Assembly (NCBI RefSeq): GCF_001047375.1
Contig: NZ_LFVU01000028.1
Span: forward strand, 310,001 to 374,000
DNA: 64,000 bases
Source of the DNA: Clostridium cylindrosporum DSM 605
GTDB lineage: Bacteria; Bacillota; Clostridia; Clostridiales; Caloramatoraceae
Direction: 5' to 3'
Within the stretch, counting starts at the first letter, position 1, and every line of letters starts with the position of its first letter. The translations under genes were made by a program, and so were the position numbers. Positions 1 to 8,860 of the stretch are shown in pieces. The notes under the pieces are model-generated. The model saw only the letters and a program-made list of their open reading frames with translations, ran no database searches and was not told the origin of the DNA.

Positions 1-185
1 ATCATCTTAGACTTCTTAGTAAAAATCGCTCTAGCTAAAGAATTTGGTCTATATGAAAGTTCCTCCATTGCTTCTTGAATTCTTTCTCCGACTTCTTTAC
101 TTACATACCCGTCGTTATTAATATATCTAGAAACCGTTGCAATACCTACTCCTACTTTTTTTGCAACGTCTCTCATATTGGCCAT
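1..185 (-). CDS. LacI-family transcriptional regulator, N-terminal part (cut by window edge)
   Basis: About 61 codons of the N-terminus are visible before the window ends. They form the DNA-binding headpiece of a LacI/GalR repressor: a helix-turn-helix starting MRDVAKKVGVGIATVSRYIN, then the hinge-helix segment YRPNSLARA. The ATG at 183-185 follows an AGAGGTG ribosome binding site. Ligand-binding domain and target are outside the window, so the sugar or nucleoside it senses cannot be given. The family call is secure; the specific role is unknown. Confidence 0.9.
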   Translation of the reverse strand, partial: MANMRDVAKKVGVGIATVSRYINNDGYVSKEVGERIQEAMEELSYRPNSLARAIFTKKSKM

Positions 186-544
186 TTAAACACCTCTTAT
201 GAAACATATTTCAGCAACTTTATTTTAACGTATAGGCTATTTATTGTCTAGATTTTTTAGAAGTAGCGCCCTTTCCTTATTATGGAATTAACTCTACTAT
301 AAATCTAAGTTTACAAAAGATTAAACCACCTTCTGTACATATAGAGGAAAAAGTTACACAAAACTCACTTTGCAATTATGTATTATAACATAATTATTAA
401 ATAGACTATAATAATAAGATAAATTGTAACTTTTACGGATAAAAGTTTAGCACATATAGGATAGATGTGCAAGTAGTATATTATATTTATACTAAAGTAT
501 ATAAGAAATTTAACTTCTAACATTCTTGTTTTTTCCATTATACA

Positions 545-593
545 TAAAAATACCTTATAGGGTAGACTTTTTATTGTATAATCTATAAGGTAT
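545..593 (-). terminator. Second terminator-like hairpin
   Basis: The perfect 11-bp inverted repeat ATACCTTATAG/CTATAAGGTAT (550-560 with 583-593) is followed on the minus strand by TTTTTA. It lies after another terminator on the same strand, so it is a back-up terminator or the end of a short RNA. Confidence 0.5.
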
Positions 594-639
594 ATTTTAT
601 ATTATATCCATGGCCTCATCAATCGCTAATTTAATGCAC

Positions 640-682
640 AAAAAGGGACTAAGCAAACTCAATACTACTCTTGCTTAATCCC
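640..682 (-). terminator. Rho-independent terminator
   Basis: On the minus strand GGGATTAAGCAA pairs with TTGCTTAGTCCC (one mismatch) and is followed by TTTTTG. It ends the gene at 718-1698. Confidence 0.8.
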
Positions 683-717
683 GGCTAAACTCCTTATTTA
701 GAGCCATTTTCAGTTCT

Positions 718-1698
718 TTAATCCTCGTAATGTTTTTTCTTTAAAACAATGATACCAAATAAATCTCCAAATTCATTTTGAAAGCTCAATTCCTTTTGTT
801 CAAAATGAGAGTCTATGTATTCCTTGAATTTTCTATTCTTTTTCTTGTTCTTATTTAGTAGAAAGCCAGTAGAAGTTTCTGCATACCATGAAACATATCC
901 AAATAAATAGTAAATACAAAATGAAAGAAAACTCTTTTTTGAATTATCTATAATAATGAGCCCATCATCCTTCAACACACTATAGAACTTCTTGAAAAGT
1001 ATCCTTTGATCAATATCACTTCTAAGTGAATACCACAAACTTCCCTTTACGTCGAAGATTACATCTGCTTTTGTTTCTCCTACTTCTAACAGGTACTCTC
1101 CTATTTTCAAGGCCTCTTTTCCATGGAAAATTCGTAGATTTTCGTCGTTAATTTCTTTTGCAGCATGGTTTTCAATTTCATCTATGTCCGCAATTACAAA
1201 TTTTATTGAAATGCCCTTTTGTTTTAGATAATCGTATAGGAACTTTTCATAAACTCCTTTATTTGCTGCTGGGCTCACAAAGGTTAGTCCTGATTTTTTA
1301 GGGACAAAGTTTTCTTGTTCGATGGCTCTATACATATGTACAAACCAATCGTTTCCTAAAAACCTTCGTGTCGTATCATACCACTTCTCCAATTGAAAAT
1401 TCTTTTTAGAATTTGGATTTACCTGATTTCTTCTAAAAAGTAACCTTTCACCGATACTAAATCTTCCTAACAAAAAAATATATAATAATGATATGGGGAA
1501 CAGAATAATCAACAAGGAATTAAATATTAGTAACTTATTCACAGCAATATTCTGCATTACAACTTCTGACATAGGATTTGATGCCACTAAATAAGGTAAT
1601 ACTTCCAACAAACAATTACGAACATAAAGCGGATAAAAAAGCGAAAAAAGTATTGCAATAGCAAATATAAATAAACGTAAATACCTAGCTCGATTCAT
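718..1698 (-). CDS. Membrane-anchored methyltransferase-like protein of unknown function
   Basis: A protein of 326 residues. The N-terminus has two hydrophobic segments (about residues 8-28 and 54-78), which would place the rest in the cytoplasm. The C-terminal half (about 135-320) looks like a class I SAM-dependent methyltransferase fold: a first strand and turn TFVSPAANKGVYEK, an acidic strand end FVIADIDEIE, a DVIFDVKGSLWY segment, and KKFYSVLKDDGLIIIDN, which resembles the post-motif region where the product is built. The glycine-rich SAM loop is not canonical, so activity is uncertain. The ATG follows GGAGAAGGG. It is a single-gene unit with its own terminator. I do not recognise a named family. 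Confidence 0.55.
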   Translation of the reverse strand: MNRARYLRLFIFAIAILFSLFYPLYVRNCLLEVLPYLVASNPMSEVVMQNIAVNKLLIFNSLLIILFPISLLYIFLLGRFSIGERLLFRRNQVNPNSKKNFQLEKWYDTTRRFLGNDWFVHMYRAIEQENFVPKKSGLTFVSPAANKGVYEKFLYDYLKQKGISIKFVIADIDEIENHAAKEINDENLRIFHGKEALKIGEYLLEVGETKADVIFDVKGSLWYSLRSDIDQRILFKKFYSVLKDDGLIIIDNSKKSFLSFCIYYLFGYVSWYAETSTGFLLNKNKKKNRKFKEYIDSHFEQKELSFQNEFGDLFGIIVLKKKHYED

Positions 1699-2001
1699 AG
1701 TAACCCTTCTCCTTCTCTTTTCTTTATTTTAGGGTGCTCACCTTTGTGGGTCTACAATATTATACTAACACCCTAATAAGTTGAGTTCATCATAGATTTC
1801 TTCATCCCTCAAAACTGCTACACCCTATTATAAATTATAATAGAAATATCATCCATACATTTAATACATACAAAGAATTTTTGACGGTTACCCAATAACT
1901 ATTAAACTGAATACAGCAATCTAAAAATATAGCCTTATCGCAACCCTTAAAATTTAACGCAAACCTCATTAGTTCTGTGTATTTGTTAGACCCTCTAAAG
2001 C
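1699..2001. other. Intergenic region upstream of the membrane methyltransferase-like gene
   Basis: A TATAAT-like -10 element is readable on the minus strand at 1759-1764, a plausible promoter for the gene ending at 718; no good -35 is seen. Nothing else is recognisable. Confidence 0.4.
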
Positions 2002-2033
2002 AAAAATTCCCTCAAACCACAAGTTTGAGGGAA
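2002..2033 (-). terminator. Rho-independent terminator of rlmD
   Basis: On the minus strand TTCCCTCAAAC pairs perfectly with GTTTGAGGGAA around a 5-nt loop, followed by a T run. Confidence 0.85.
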
Positions 2034-2087
2034 CATAGAACACACTCCAATATTTATTTAAAAACCTTCAAAGCCTTTTATACCAAC

Positions 2088-3449
2088 CTATTTCTTCTCT
2101 ATTCTAACAACTGTCTCCACGTGGGCTGTCATTGGGAACATATCTACTGGTTGTACTTCCTTAACTTCATATCCCATATCCCTAAGAATCTTTAAGTCCC
2201 TAGCTAGGGTTGCACAGTCACAGGACACATATACTATTCTTCTAGGCTCAGCCTTTGCTATAGCTTCAAGTAGTTTTTCATCGCATCCCTTTCTAGGTGG
2301 GTCTACTACTACTACCTCTGCCTTTACTCCCTCTTTTATCATCTTAGGGATCACCTTTTCCGCTTCACCTACGAAGAACTCTGCATTATCTATTCCATTT
2401 ACATTAGCATTTTCATTTGCATTTTCTATAGCTTCAGGTACTATCTCAACTCCATATACCTTTTTAGCCTTTTTTGCTAGGAATAGTGATATTGTTCCTG
2501 TTCCACAGTATGCATCGAATACTGTTTCCTCCCCAGTAAGTCCCGCATATTCTAGCGCCTTTCCGTATAACACCTCTGTTTGTACAGGATTCACTTGGAA
2601 GAATGATAATGGTGATATTGAGAACTTTAAGTCCCCTATATAATCCTCTATAGTCTCTTTTCCCCATAGAGTTTTGCACTTTTTGCCTAGTACTACATTT
2701 GTCTTCTTGGGGTTTACGTTTTGAATTATACTTTTCACCTCAGGTAGACTTTCTCTAATCTCACTAATTAGTTTATCTGCACCTTTAAGTCCTACTTCCT
2801 TAGTTACAAGCACCACCATAGCTTCACCTGTTTTGAAACCGAATCTTACCATTATATTTCTTAAGTTACCGCTATCTGTTTCTTCATTATATACAGATAT
2901 ATTATTTTCCTTTACCCACTTTCGAACTATATATGATACTTTGTCAGCTACTATATGCTGAATATCACATACTTCCATGTCTATTATCCTATGACTTCTT
3001 GGTGCATAGAAGCCTATCTTTACCTCTTCTGCTTCCTTGCCTACTGGTAGTATTACTTTATTTCTATATCTATAGGGATTATCCATTCCAAGTGTTTCAT
3101 TTACATGAACATCCTCTATTTTTCCTATTCTCTTTAATGCATCTTCTACCTTTTGTCTTTTTATCTCTAGCTGCTTTTCATAGCTTATGTGCTGCATATT
3201 GCATCCACCACAGTACTTATAAATACTGCATTTAGGCTCTATTCTAGCTTCAGATGGAGTTACTACTTCTTCTATTTTCCCAACTGCATAGTTTTTCGTA
3301 AGTTTAATTATTTTAACATTTACTGTTTCCCCGATTATTGCTCCCTTAACGAACACAGTAAAACCTTCTATCTTACCTACTCCTTCACCATCTGCTCCCA
3401 TTCCAGTTATGTCTAATGTATATTCTAATCCCTTTTCTATTGGTACCAT
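2088..3449 (-). CDS. rlmD: 23S rRNA (uracil-5-)-methyltransferase, RlmD/RumA family
   Basis: It transfers a methyl group from SAM to C5 of a uridine in 23S rRNA. Seen in order: an N-terminal TRAM domain (about residues 1-60), the iron-sulfur cysteines CSIYKYCGGC, the middle domain, and a Rossmann methyltransferase with FDAYCGTGTISLFLAKKA as SAM loop and VVVDPPRKGCDEKLL. The catalytic cysteine lies in YVSCDCATLARD, where the family usually has SC(N/D)P; the proline is a cysteine here. An upstream TTG at 3500 would add 17 residues, but the ATG at 3449 has an AAAGGATG ribosome binding site at good spacing and gives the usual length (453 residues). Monocistronic with its own terminator. Whether it modifies U1939 or another uridine cannot be told. 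Confidence 0.92.
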   Translation of the reverse strand: MVPIEKGLEYTLDITGMGADGEGVGKIEGFTVFVKGAIIGETVNVKIIKLTKNYAVGKIEEVVTPSEARIEPKCSIYKYCGGCNMQHISYEKQLEIKRQKVEDALKRIGKIEDVHVNETLGMDNPYRYRNKVILPVGKEAEEVKIGFYAPRSHRIIDMEVCDIQHIVADKVSYIVRKWVKENNISVYNEETDSGNLRNIMVRFGFKTGEAMVVLVTKEVGLKGADKLISEIRESLPEVKSIIQNVNPKKTNVVLGKKCKTLWGKETIEDYIGDLKFSISPLSFFQVNPVQTEVLYGKALEYAGLTGEETVFDAYCGTGTISLFLAKKAKKVYGVEIVPEAIENANENANVNGIDNAEFFVGEAEKVIPKMIKEGVKAEVVVVDPPRKGCDEKLLEAIAKAEPRRIVYVSCDCATLARDLKILRDMGYEVKEVQPVDMFPMTAHVETVVRIEKK

Positions 3450-3558
3450 TTTCTCATCATCCTTTAAGTTTAATATCTTAGTAATTGTATCAGAAATCAA
3501 ATAAATTTAAAACATATAGATGAACTAACTTCTTTATATGCTTGTACTATTAAAACTA

Positions 3559-3592
3559 GAAAATAGGACTACCGCAAAAACGGCAGTCCTAT
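3559..3592 (-). terminator. Rho-independent terminator of the DUF378 gene
   Basis: On the minus strand ATAGGACTGCCG pairs with CGGTAGTCCTAT around TTTTTG, followed by TTTC. Confidence 0.8.
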
Positions 3593-3597
3593 ATTTA

Positions 3598-3822
3598 TTA
3601 TCTACATTCTGTAACGTCGTCTCTTGAAGAAACCTTTGTAGATGTGTATATAAGTATAAGTGCACCTATACCTACAAGGATATATACAATCCTAGATAAT
3701 AGAGTATTATCACCAAATAGGAAACTTACTAGGTTAAAGTTAAATAGTCCTATAAGACCCCAGTTAAGACCGCCGATTATAGTAAGTATAATACCAGTCC
3801 AATCAAGTCCATTTAGTCTCAT
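3598..3822 (-). CDS. DUF378 family small membrane protein
   Basis: A protein of 74 residues with the hallmarks of DUF378 (YuzA-like) proteins: LDWTGIILTIIGGLNWGLIG in the first membrane helix, an LVSFLFG turn, and a second helix RIVYILVGIGALILIY. Two transmembrane helices are expected. The ATG at 3822 is chosen because AAGGAG lies 8 nt upstream; a GTG three codons earlier would overlap that site. The family is common in Firmicutes and has no established function. It stands alone between rlmD and pyk with its own terminator. Confidence 0.85.
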   Translation of the reverse strand: MRLNGLDWTGIILTIIGGLNWGLIGLFNFNLVSFLFGDNTLLSRIVYILVGIGALILIYTSTKVSSRDDVTECR

Positions 3823-4140
3823 TAAAATCACTCCTTATTAAGATATTTGTAATTAATATCCCACAAACCTTAGAGTTTTATACTTAAATTTTAGTGTTAC
3901 TAAATATTAGGATAAAAAAAAGCACACCTACTTAAATGATGTGCGTAAAGAATCAGTTACCCTCTTTTTCTGTTAACTTATGGATATTATGATTATTTGC
4001 TATAAGTAACAAATTTATTCATTGGGTTCTTTTATTTTACCATATAAATTTGTTTTTTTGTTTAATTTATTTTACGAATATGTAAATTTTAAAATAAAAA
4101 AATCAACAATATTCGTGTATTTATCAAAACTTTTGGCGAA
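3823..4140. other. Intergenic region between DUF378 gene and pyk
   Basis: It holds the promoter side of the DUF378 gene and the pyk terminator hairpin at 3914-3945. No other gene or motif is recognised. Confidence 0.5.
3914..3945 (-). terminator. Probable terminator of pyk
   Basis: On the minus strand GCACA pairs with TGTGC, followed by a run of eight T. It lies about 200 nt after the pyk stop codon. Confidence 0.65.
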
Positions 4141-5895
4141 TTACATTACATTTGCTTTTCCGCTGTATACTAAACCATTAATTGTATCTATAGTAATCAG
4201 TGAACCTGTTTTAATTATATCTGTAGAACCCTTTGCACCTACTATTATAGGAATGTTCATACTTATACATTCTATAGCTATATGGGAAGTTAGTCCTCCA
4301 TTTTCAAGTATAACTCCTCCTGCTCTATCTAATACAAAGTGCATTGCTTTTTTGCTTAGTGTTTTTGCAACTAATATATCCCCTGTATTTAGGTTATTTT
4401 CTATTTCACCTTCATTTTTCACAACACAAGCATAACCATATGTAGATGAACCCATACCTGATCCATTAGCTAGTATATCACCAACTACATGTATTCTCAT
4501 CATATTTGTTGTTCCTGTATAACCTACAGGTACTCCTGCTGCAAAAACTATAAGATCTCCTTTCTTTAGAAGTTCACGATTTAAGCTCTCTTCTATTGAA
4601 GAATCTAGTAGTTCATCTACTGAGTCAGATTCAGGAACTATTATAGGTATAACTCCAGAAACAAGTGAAAGCTGTCTTGCTACCTTATCATATGGAGTAG
4701 TAGCTATTATTGGACATTTGGGTCTATATTTAGATATCATTTTTGCAGTATGCCCTGATTGTGTAGCTGCAATAATTGCTGCAGCACCAAGCTCACCTGA
4801 TGCAGTAGCACAGCCAAAGCTTATGGCGTTTGTTGTGTTTGCTACTGCCTTTTTCTTTCTTACTTGGTGAACTTCATCGTATTTAAGTGCAGTTTCTGCC
4901 TTTTCAGCTATGGTTCTCATAGTAATAAATGATTCAAGTGGATACTTACCATTTGCAGTTTCCCCACTTAGCATTATTGCATCTGTTCCATCGAATATAG
5001 CATTAGCAATGTCACTTGCCTCTGCCCTTGTTGGTCTTGGATTTCTAATCATAGAATCAAGCATCTGAGTAGCTGTTATAACGAATTTTCCTTCAAAGTT
5101 GCACTTTTCTATAATCATTTTTTGAACAAGAGGAACTTCCTCTGGAGGTATTCCAACCCCAAGGTCTCCTCTTGCTATCATTATTCCATCTGAAAGCTTA
5201 ATAATCTCATCTATATTCTTAACCGCTTCTCTATTCTCTATCTTTGATATTAAAGAGATGTTTGTGCCTGAGTTTCTCTCTAGTACCTTTCTGATTTCAA
5301 GTATGTCAGATGCTTTTCTGATAAATGATGCAGCTATAAAATCCACATCATTTTCGATACCAAACTTAATATCTTCTTCATCTCTTTCCGTAAGTGCTGG
5401 AAGATTTATCTTAACATCGGGAATACTAACTCCCTTATTATTACTAAGGGTTCCAGAGTTATTTATTTTGCACTCTATGTCCTGATCATTTATAGCTTCA
5501 ACAGTTAGCCCTACTAAACCATCATCTATAAGAACAGTATCACCTACAGAAATATCTTTATGAAGATCCTTATAGCTTACACTACATATTTTATTCGTAC
5601 CTTCTACATCTCTTGTAGTTAAAGTGAACTTATCACCCTTTGTAATCTGTACCTTATCTTCTTTAAATTTTCCGGTTCTTATTTCAGGTCCCTTAGTATC
5701 AAGAAGTATTGCAACTTGTTTTCCTAGTTCCCCTCTTACCTTCTTTATAGTATCTATTTTTTTCTGATGATTTTCATGACTTCCGTGTGAAAAATTAAGT
5801 CTTGCAGTATTCATTCCATTACTTATAAGACTTGCTAACATACCTTGGTCTTCACTTGTAGGACCTATAGTACATATTATCTTGGTTTTTCTCAT
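4141..5895 (-). CDS. pyk: Pyruvate kinase with C-terminal PEP-utilizer-like domain
   Basis: It converts phosphoenolpyruvate and ADP to pyruvate and ATP in glycolysis. A protein of 584 residues, the long Firmicute form: catalytic TIM barrel with inserted B domain (about 1-350; MRKTKIICTIGPTS, IARGDLGVGIPPEEVP, FVITATQMLDSM), an alpha/beta regulatory domain (to about 470), and an extra C-terminal domain like the swivelling domain of PEP-utilizing enzymes, including GGLTSHIAIE. The ATG follows AAGGAG. It starts 11 nt after pfkA ends, so both are very probably one glycolytic operon. Confidence 0.97.
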   Translation of the reverse strand: MRKTKIICTIGPTSEDQGMLASLISNGMNTARLNFSHGSHENHQKKIDTIKKVRGELGKQVAILLDTKGPEIRTGKFKEDKVQITKGDKFTLTTRDVEGTNKICSVSYKDLHKDISVGDTVLIDDGLVGLTVEAINDQDIECKINNSGTLSNNKGVSIPDVKINLPALTERDEEDIKFGIENDVDFIAASFIRKASDILEIRKVLERNSGTNISLISKIENREAVKNIDEIIKLSDGIMIARGDLGVGIPPEEVPLVQKMIIEKCNFEGKFVITATQMLDSMIRNPRPTRAEASDIANAIFDGTDAIMLSGETANGKYPLESFITMRTIAEKAETALKYDEVHQVRKKKAVANTTNAISFGCATASGELGAAAIIAATQSGHTAKMISKYRPKCPIIATTPYDKVARQLSLVSGVIPIIVPESDSVDELLDSSIEESLNRELLKKGDLIVFAAGVPVGYTGTTNMMRIHVVGDILANGSGMGSSTYGYACVVKNEGEIENNLNTGDILVAKTLSKKAMHFVLDRAGGVILENGGLTSHIAIECISMNIPIIVGAKGSTDIIKTGSLITIDTINGLVYSGKANVM

Positions 5896-5906
5896 ATAAT
5901 CACTCC

Positions 5907-6869
5907 TTAGATAGAAAGATTATTTGCTAGATGATATAAATCTTTATCTACCGTTTTTTTGATACTTAGAGCTTCATTCATATCTATGTCTATTATTTTG
6001 CTGTCCTTAATACCTATTACTCTTTGACTTTTGCCTTCTACTAACACTTCTACTGCGGTAGCACCAAACTTAGTAGCAATAAGCCTATCAAATGCGCTAG
6101 GCATTCCTCCTCTTTGAATATGTCCTGGAACAGTTGCCCTTGCCTGAACTCCTGTACACTTTTCTATTCTTTCTGCTATGTCTTGAGCTTTTCCTGCTCC
6201 CTCAGCTACAACAACTATGTAATGAAGTTTTCCAAGTACCTTTGTTTCTATTATGCTTCTACATAGGGAATCAAATTCAAAATTCATCTCTGGAATAATT
6301 ACACATTCTGCTCCTCCTGCAATTCCTGCATGAAGAGCTATATCTCCACATCTTCTTCCCATAACTTCGATTATACTAACTCTTTCATGTGATGCAGATG
6401 TGTCACGTAGCTTATTAATAACCTCTACTACTGTATTAATTGCAGTATCAAATCCTATAGTAAAGTCGGTATAAGCTATATCATTATCTATTGTACAAGG
6501 AATACCAATTGTTTTAATTCCATGCTCATTAGATAGTAATTGCGCCCCACTAAAAGAACCATCACCACCAAGTACTATAAGACCCTCTATTCCGAATATT
6601 CTAAGCATATTTGCTGCTTTTTCTCTTCCCTCAGGAGTTCTAAACTCTTCACTTCTTGCTGTTTTAAGAACTGTTCCTCCACGTTGAATTATATCTGAAA
6701 CTGAGTCACGGCCCATCTCAAAAATTTCTCCATTAATTAGACCATTATACCCTCTTTGTATTCCCATAACCTTAATTCCCTTAGCTAATGCAACACGAGT
6801 TATAGCTCTAATCGCTGCATTCATTCCAGGAGCATCTCCGCCACTTGTTAAAATTCCTATGGTATTCAT
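5907..6869 (-). CDS. pfkA: ATP-dependent 6-phosphofructokinase
   Basis: It phosphorylates fructose 6-phosphate to fructose 1,6-bisphosphate, the committed step of glycolysis. A protein of 320 residues, the standard bacterial length. Visible motifs: GILTSGGDAPGMNAAIRA at the N-terminus, GGDGSFSGA for ATP, PCTIDNDIAYTDFTIGFDTA with the catalytic aspartate region, and GHIQRGGMPSAFDR for sugar phosphate binding. The ATG follows AAGGAGG. It is the first gene of the pfkA-pyk operon. Family membership predicts control by PEP and ADP; the sequence shows no separate regulatory element. Confidence 0.97.
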   Translation of the reverse strand: MNTIGILTSGGDAPGMNAAIRAITRVALAKGIKVMGIQRGYNGLINGEIFEMGRDSVSDIIQRGGTVLKTARSEEFRTPEGREKAANMLRIFGIEGLIVLGGDGSFSGAQLLSNEHGIKTIGIPCTIDNDIAYTDFTIGFDTAINTVVEVINKLRDTSASHERVSIIEVMGRRCGDIALHAGIAGGAECVIIPEMNFEFDSLCRSIIETKVLGKLHYIVVVAEGAGKAQDIAERIEKCTGVQARATVPGHIQRGGMPSAFDRLIATKFGATAVEVLVEGKSQRVIGIKDSKIIDIDMNEALSIKKTVDKDLYHLANNLSI

Positions 6870-6950
6870 AACTATTTCCTCCTTATAATTAAGAAAATTA
6901 CTACATATATTACCTATACTTTATAAGTTCTATATACCGAATCCTATATA

Positions 6951-7139
6951 TTACATAGAACTTATAATCTCATATGCATCTTCAATATCATCTTCTTCAA
7001 CAATAATCTCTATCAGTCCATCACTGTTATTACTCTTTAGAACTTGTCGCCTTCTTGCAATTATACCATTATCCTCTAAATTCTCTATTATCTTTTCCGC
7101 TTGACTGATATAATGTGCAACGTATATTACTCCCCACAT
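6951..7139 (-). CDS. Small DUF2007-like protein
   Basis: A protein of 62 residues with a GAGG ribosome binding site 8 nt before the ATG. It resembles the DUF2007 'putative signal transducing protein' fold: an early helix in which a sequence element moves between neighbours (SQAEKIIENLEDNGIIAR), a strand with charged turn, and a C-terminal EEDDIEDAYEII helix. No catalytic residues are evident. It lies 81 nt upstream of pfkA on the same strand and may share its transcript. The family call is tentative and the function unknown. Confidence 0.6.
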   Translation of the reverse strand: MWGVIYVAHYISQAEKIIENLEDNGIIARRRQVLKSNNSDGLIEIIVEEDDIEDAYEIISSM

Positions 7140-7337
7140 TTATTTACCCTCTTTCCATTCCAATTATATCCATTAATTCTATATTCTAATTCTAAAAAAC
7201 TTCATGCTAAAAAGCAATAAAAGTTAATATTTATTAACTTTATCAATTAAAGAATAAACAGATTCTTAAATAACAAGGAGTTTTCACTCCCATTTTATTG
7301 ATAAATATCTTATAATCAGTTGTGGAGGGGATTAATT

Positions 7338-8210
7338 TTGAAAAGATTATTATTATGCTTAATATATTATTTGTCATTTATCCTATTATTAGTATCCTGT
7401 AGCAATAAAATTGATACTAATAATACTGCTACCACTGATATTAAACAGGATTTGCATCCTATTATAAATGAAAAAGGTAGTACAACACAAGAAAGATTTA
7501 ACACTCCTGTAGGATATAGGAGAACTAAGGTAGAAGATGGATCCTTTCAGGAATACCTTAGAAATTTCCCACTTAAACCAAATAAAACGGAAGTTAAATA
7601 TTTTGATGGAAGAGTGAAGAAAAATTATAATGTTTATGAAGCAGTTATGAACATAGATGTTGGAGATAAAGACCTTCAACAATGTGCAGATGCTGTAATG
7701 AGACTTCGTGCAGAATATCTTTATAATAAGAAAATGTATGAAGATATTCACTTTAATTTTGTTAGTGGATTCAATGCTAAGTACTCTAAGTGGATGGAGG
7801 GTTATAGAATATCTATGATTGGTGATAATGCCTCATGGATAAAAAAGACTAATCCATCTACGGACTATAAGAGCTTTAGAAAATACCTAGATATAGTTTT
7901 TTCATATGCCGGTACAGCTTCACTACATAAGGAGCTAAAAACTGTAAAACTTAATGATATGAAGATAGGTGATATCCTTATCCAAACTGGTAACCCCTAT
8001 GGCCATGCTGTAATAGTAGTAGATATGGCAGAAAACAATAAAGGAGAAAAGGTTTTTATGTTAGCACAAAGTTATATGCCTGCCCAGGACATTCAAATCC
8101 TTTGTAATAGAAATAATAAAAAATTAAGTCCTTGGTATAAACTTGACTCAAATGAATTTATATCTACTCCTCAATGGAAATTTACTAGAAATGATTTAAA
8201 AAGGTTTTAA
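7338..8210 (+). CDS. DUF4846-like lipoprotein
   Basis: A protein of 290 residues starting at a TTG with GGAGGGG seven nt upstream (an in-frame TTG at 7320 lies before that site). The N-terminus is a lipoprotein signal: MKR, a hydrophobic stretch and the lipobox LLVSC. The mature part has VGYRRTKVEDGSFQEYLRNFPL near the start and KIGDILIQTGNPYGHAVIVVDM near the end, the pattern of DUF4846 proteins, which look related to papain-like/NlpC-like folds. The conserved GHAVIVVD could hold a catalytic His, but no function is established. It faces away from its neighbours and has a perfect terminator behind it. Confidence 0.75.
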   Translation: MKRLLLCLIYYLSFILLLVSCSNKIDTNNTATTDIKQDLHPIINEKGSTTQERFNTPVGYRRTKVEDGSFQEYLRNFPLKPNKTEVKYFDGRVKKNYNVYEAVMNIDVGDKDLQQCADAVMRLRAEYLYNKKMYEDIHFNFVSGFNAKYSKWMEGYRISMIGDNASWIKKTNPSTDYKSFRKYLDIVFSYAGTASLHKELKTVKLNDMKIGDILIQTGNPYGHAVIVVDMAENNKGEKVFMLAQSYMPAQDIQILCNRNNKKLSPWYKLDSNEFISTPQWKFTRNDLKRF

Positions 8211-8251
8211 AAAATCGCTTTATATGAATAATTCATATAAAGCGATTTTTC
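8211..8251 (+). terminator. Terminator after the DUF4846 lipoprotein gene
   Basis: A perfect 18-bp stem (AAAATCGCTTTATATGAA with its complement) and a TAA loop, ending in TTTTT. It starts directly after the stop codon and could also work on the other strand. Confidence 0.85.
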
Positions 8252-8284
8252 GTAAATTGATGTTTTCTTATTATGTCTAATTGG

Positions 8285-8731
8285 TTACTTATTATTAATA
8301 TCTTTTTCTTTTACACTAAAGCTAGCAAAATTTTTGTTTTCATTCTCATTATATTCTTTTTGAATCTTATCTCTTAGATCATTTACTTCTTTTTCTTCTA
8401 TTTTTCTGTCACCTATAATTTCTAGTCTTATTAAGTATTCTTTTCTAATTTTAAAACTTTCAAAGATACATAACCCCATACTTATCAAAACTATAATTAC
8501 AAAAATGTCCCCTACTATACCATCTGTAATCTTAGTTGGTAATGAGCCTATGATAAACATGGATACCCAGAATGTTATCAAATGAATTATTCCATGTTTT
8601 TTCCACTTATTAACCCTAGCTTTTCTTCCTGCTATATATAACCCTAATCCATAAAATAAAAATGTAAAACAAAATAATATCCAATATGAATTTTTCAGTT
8701 CCCACATTGGGCCTTTTTTAGTTATCCCCAT
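8285..8731 (-). CDS. Hypothetical membrane protein
   Basis: A protein of 148 residues. Three to four hydrophobic segments lie between residues 17 and 100 (YWILFCFTFLFYGLGLYIAG, HLITFWVSMFIIGSL, IFVIIVLISMGLCIF), followed by a charged, probably coiled cytoplasmic tail rich in E and K. The ATG at 8731 is preferred because AGGTGG lies just upstream, while a GTG six codons earlier overlaps that site. I do not recognise the family. It follows dnaE on the same strand but is separated by a hairpin at 8812-8847. Confidence 0.6.
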   Translation of the reverse strand: MGITKKGPMWELKNSYWILFCFTFLFYGLGLYIAGRKARVNKWKKHGIIHLITFWVSMFIIGSLPTKITDGIVGDIFVIIVLISMGLCIFESFKIRKEYLIRLEIIGDRKIEEKEVNDLRDKIQKEYNENENKNFASFSVKEKDINNK

Positions 8732-8811
8732 TACATATCCACCTTTCACTTATATATATCTTCCTATTAAGAATCTTCTACTACCGCAGTAATCCATTTC
8801 TATATTTTAAT

Positions 8812-8847
8812 AAGGCTAGTGATAATATATTCATATCACTAGCCTTA
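8812..8847 (-). terminator. Hairpin terminator of dnaE
   Basis: On the minus strand AAGGCTAGTGATA pairs with TATCACTAGCCTT; the following T tract is weak (ATT, then A-rich). Confidence 0.7.
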
Positions 8848-8860
8848 AAGATTAATTTAT

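Larger units (their letters stand above)
186..717. other. Intergenic region, AT-rich, with two minus-strand hairpins
   Basis: No convincing gene is seen. The left part must hold the promoter of the LacI-type regulator. The right part carries two successive minus-strand hairpins (545-593 and 640-682) downstream of the membrane methyltransferase-like gene. The rest is AT-rich and unexplained. Confidence 0.6.

Noticed and set aside
1977-2195. Small plus-strand reading frame over the end of rlmD
   Set aside because: It overlaps the rlmD terminator and coding end on the other strand, has no ribosome binding site and low-complexity composition. Many similar antisense frames over real genes were left out for the same reason.
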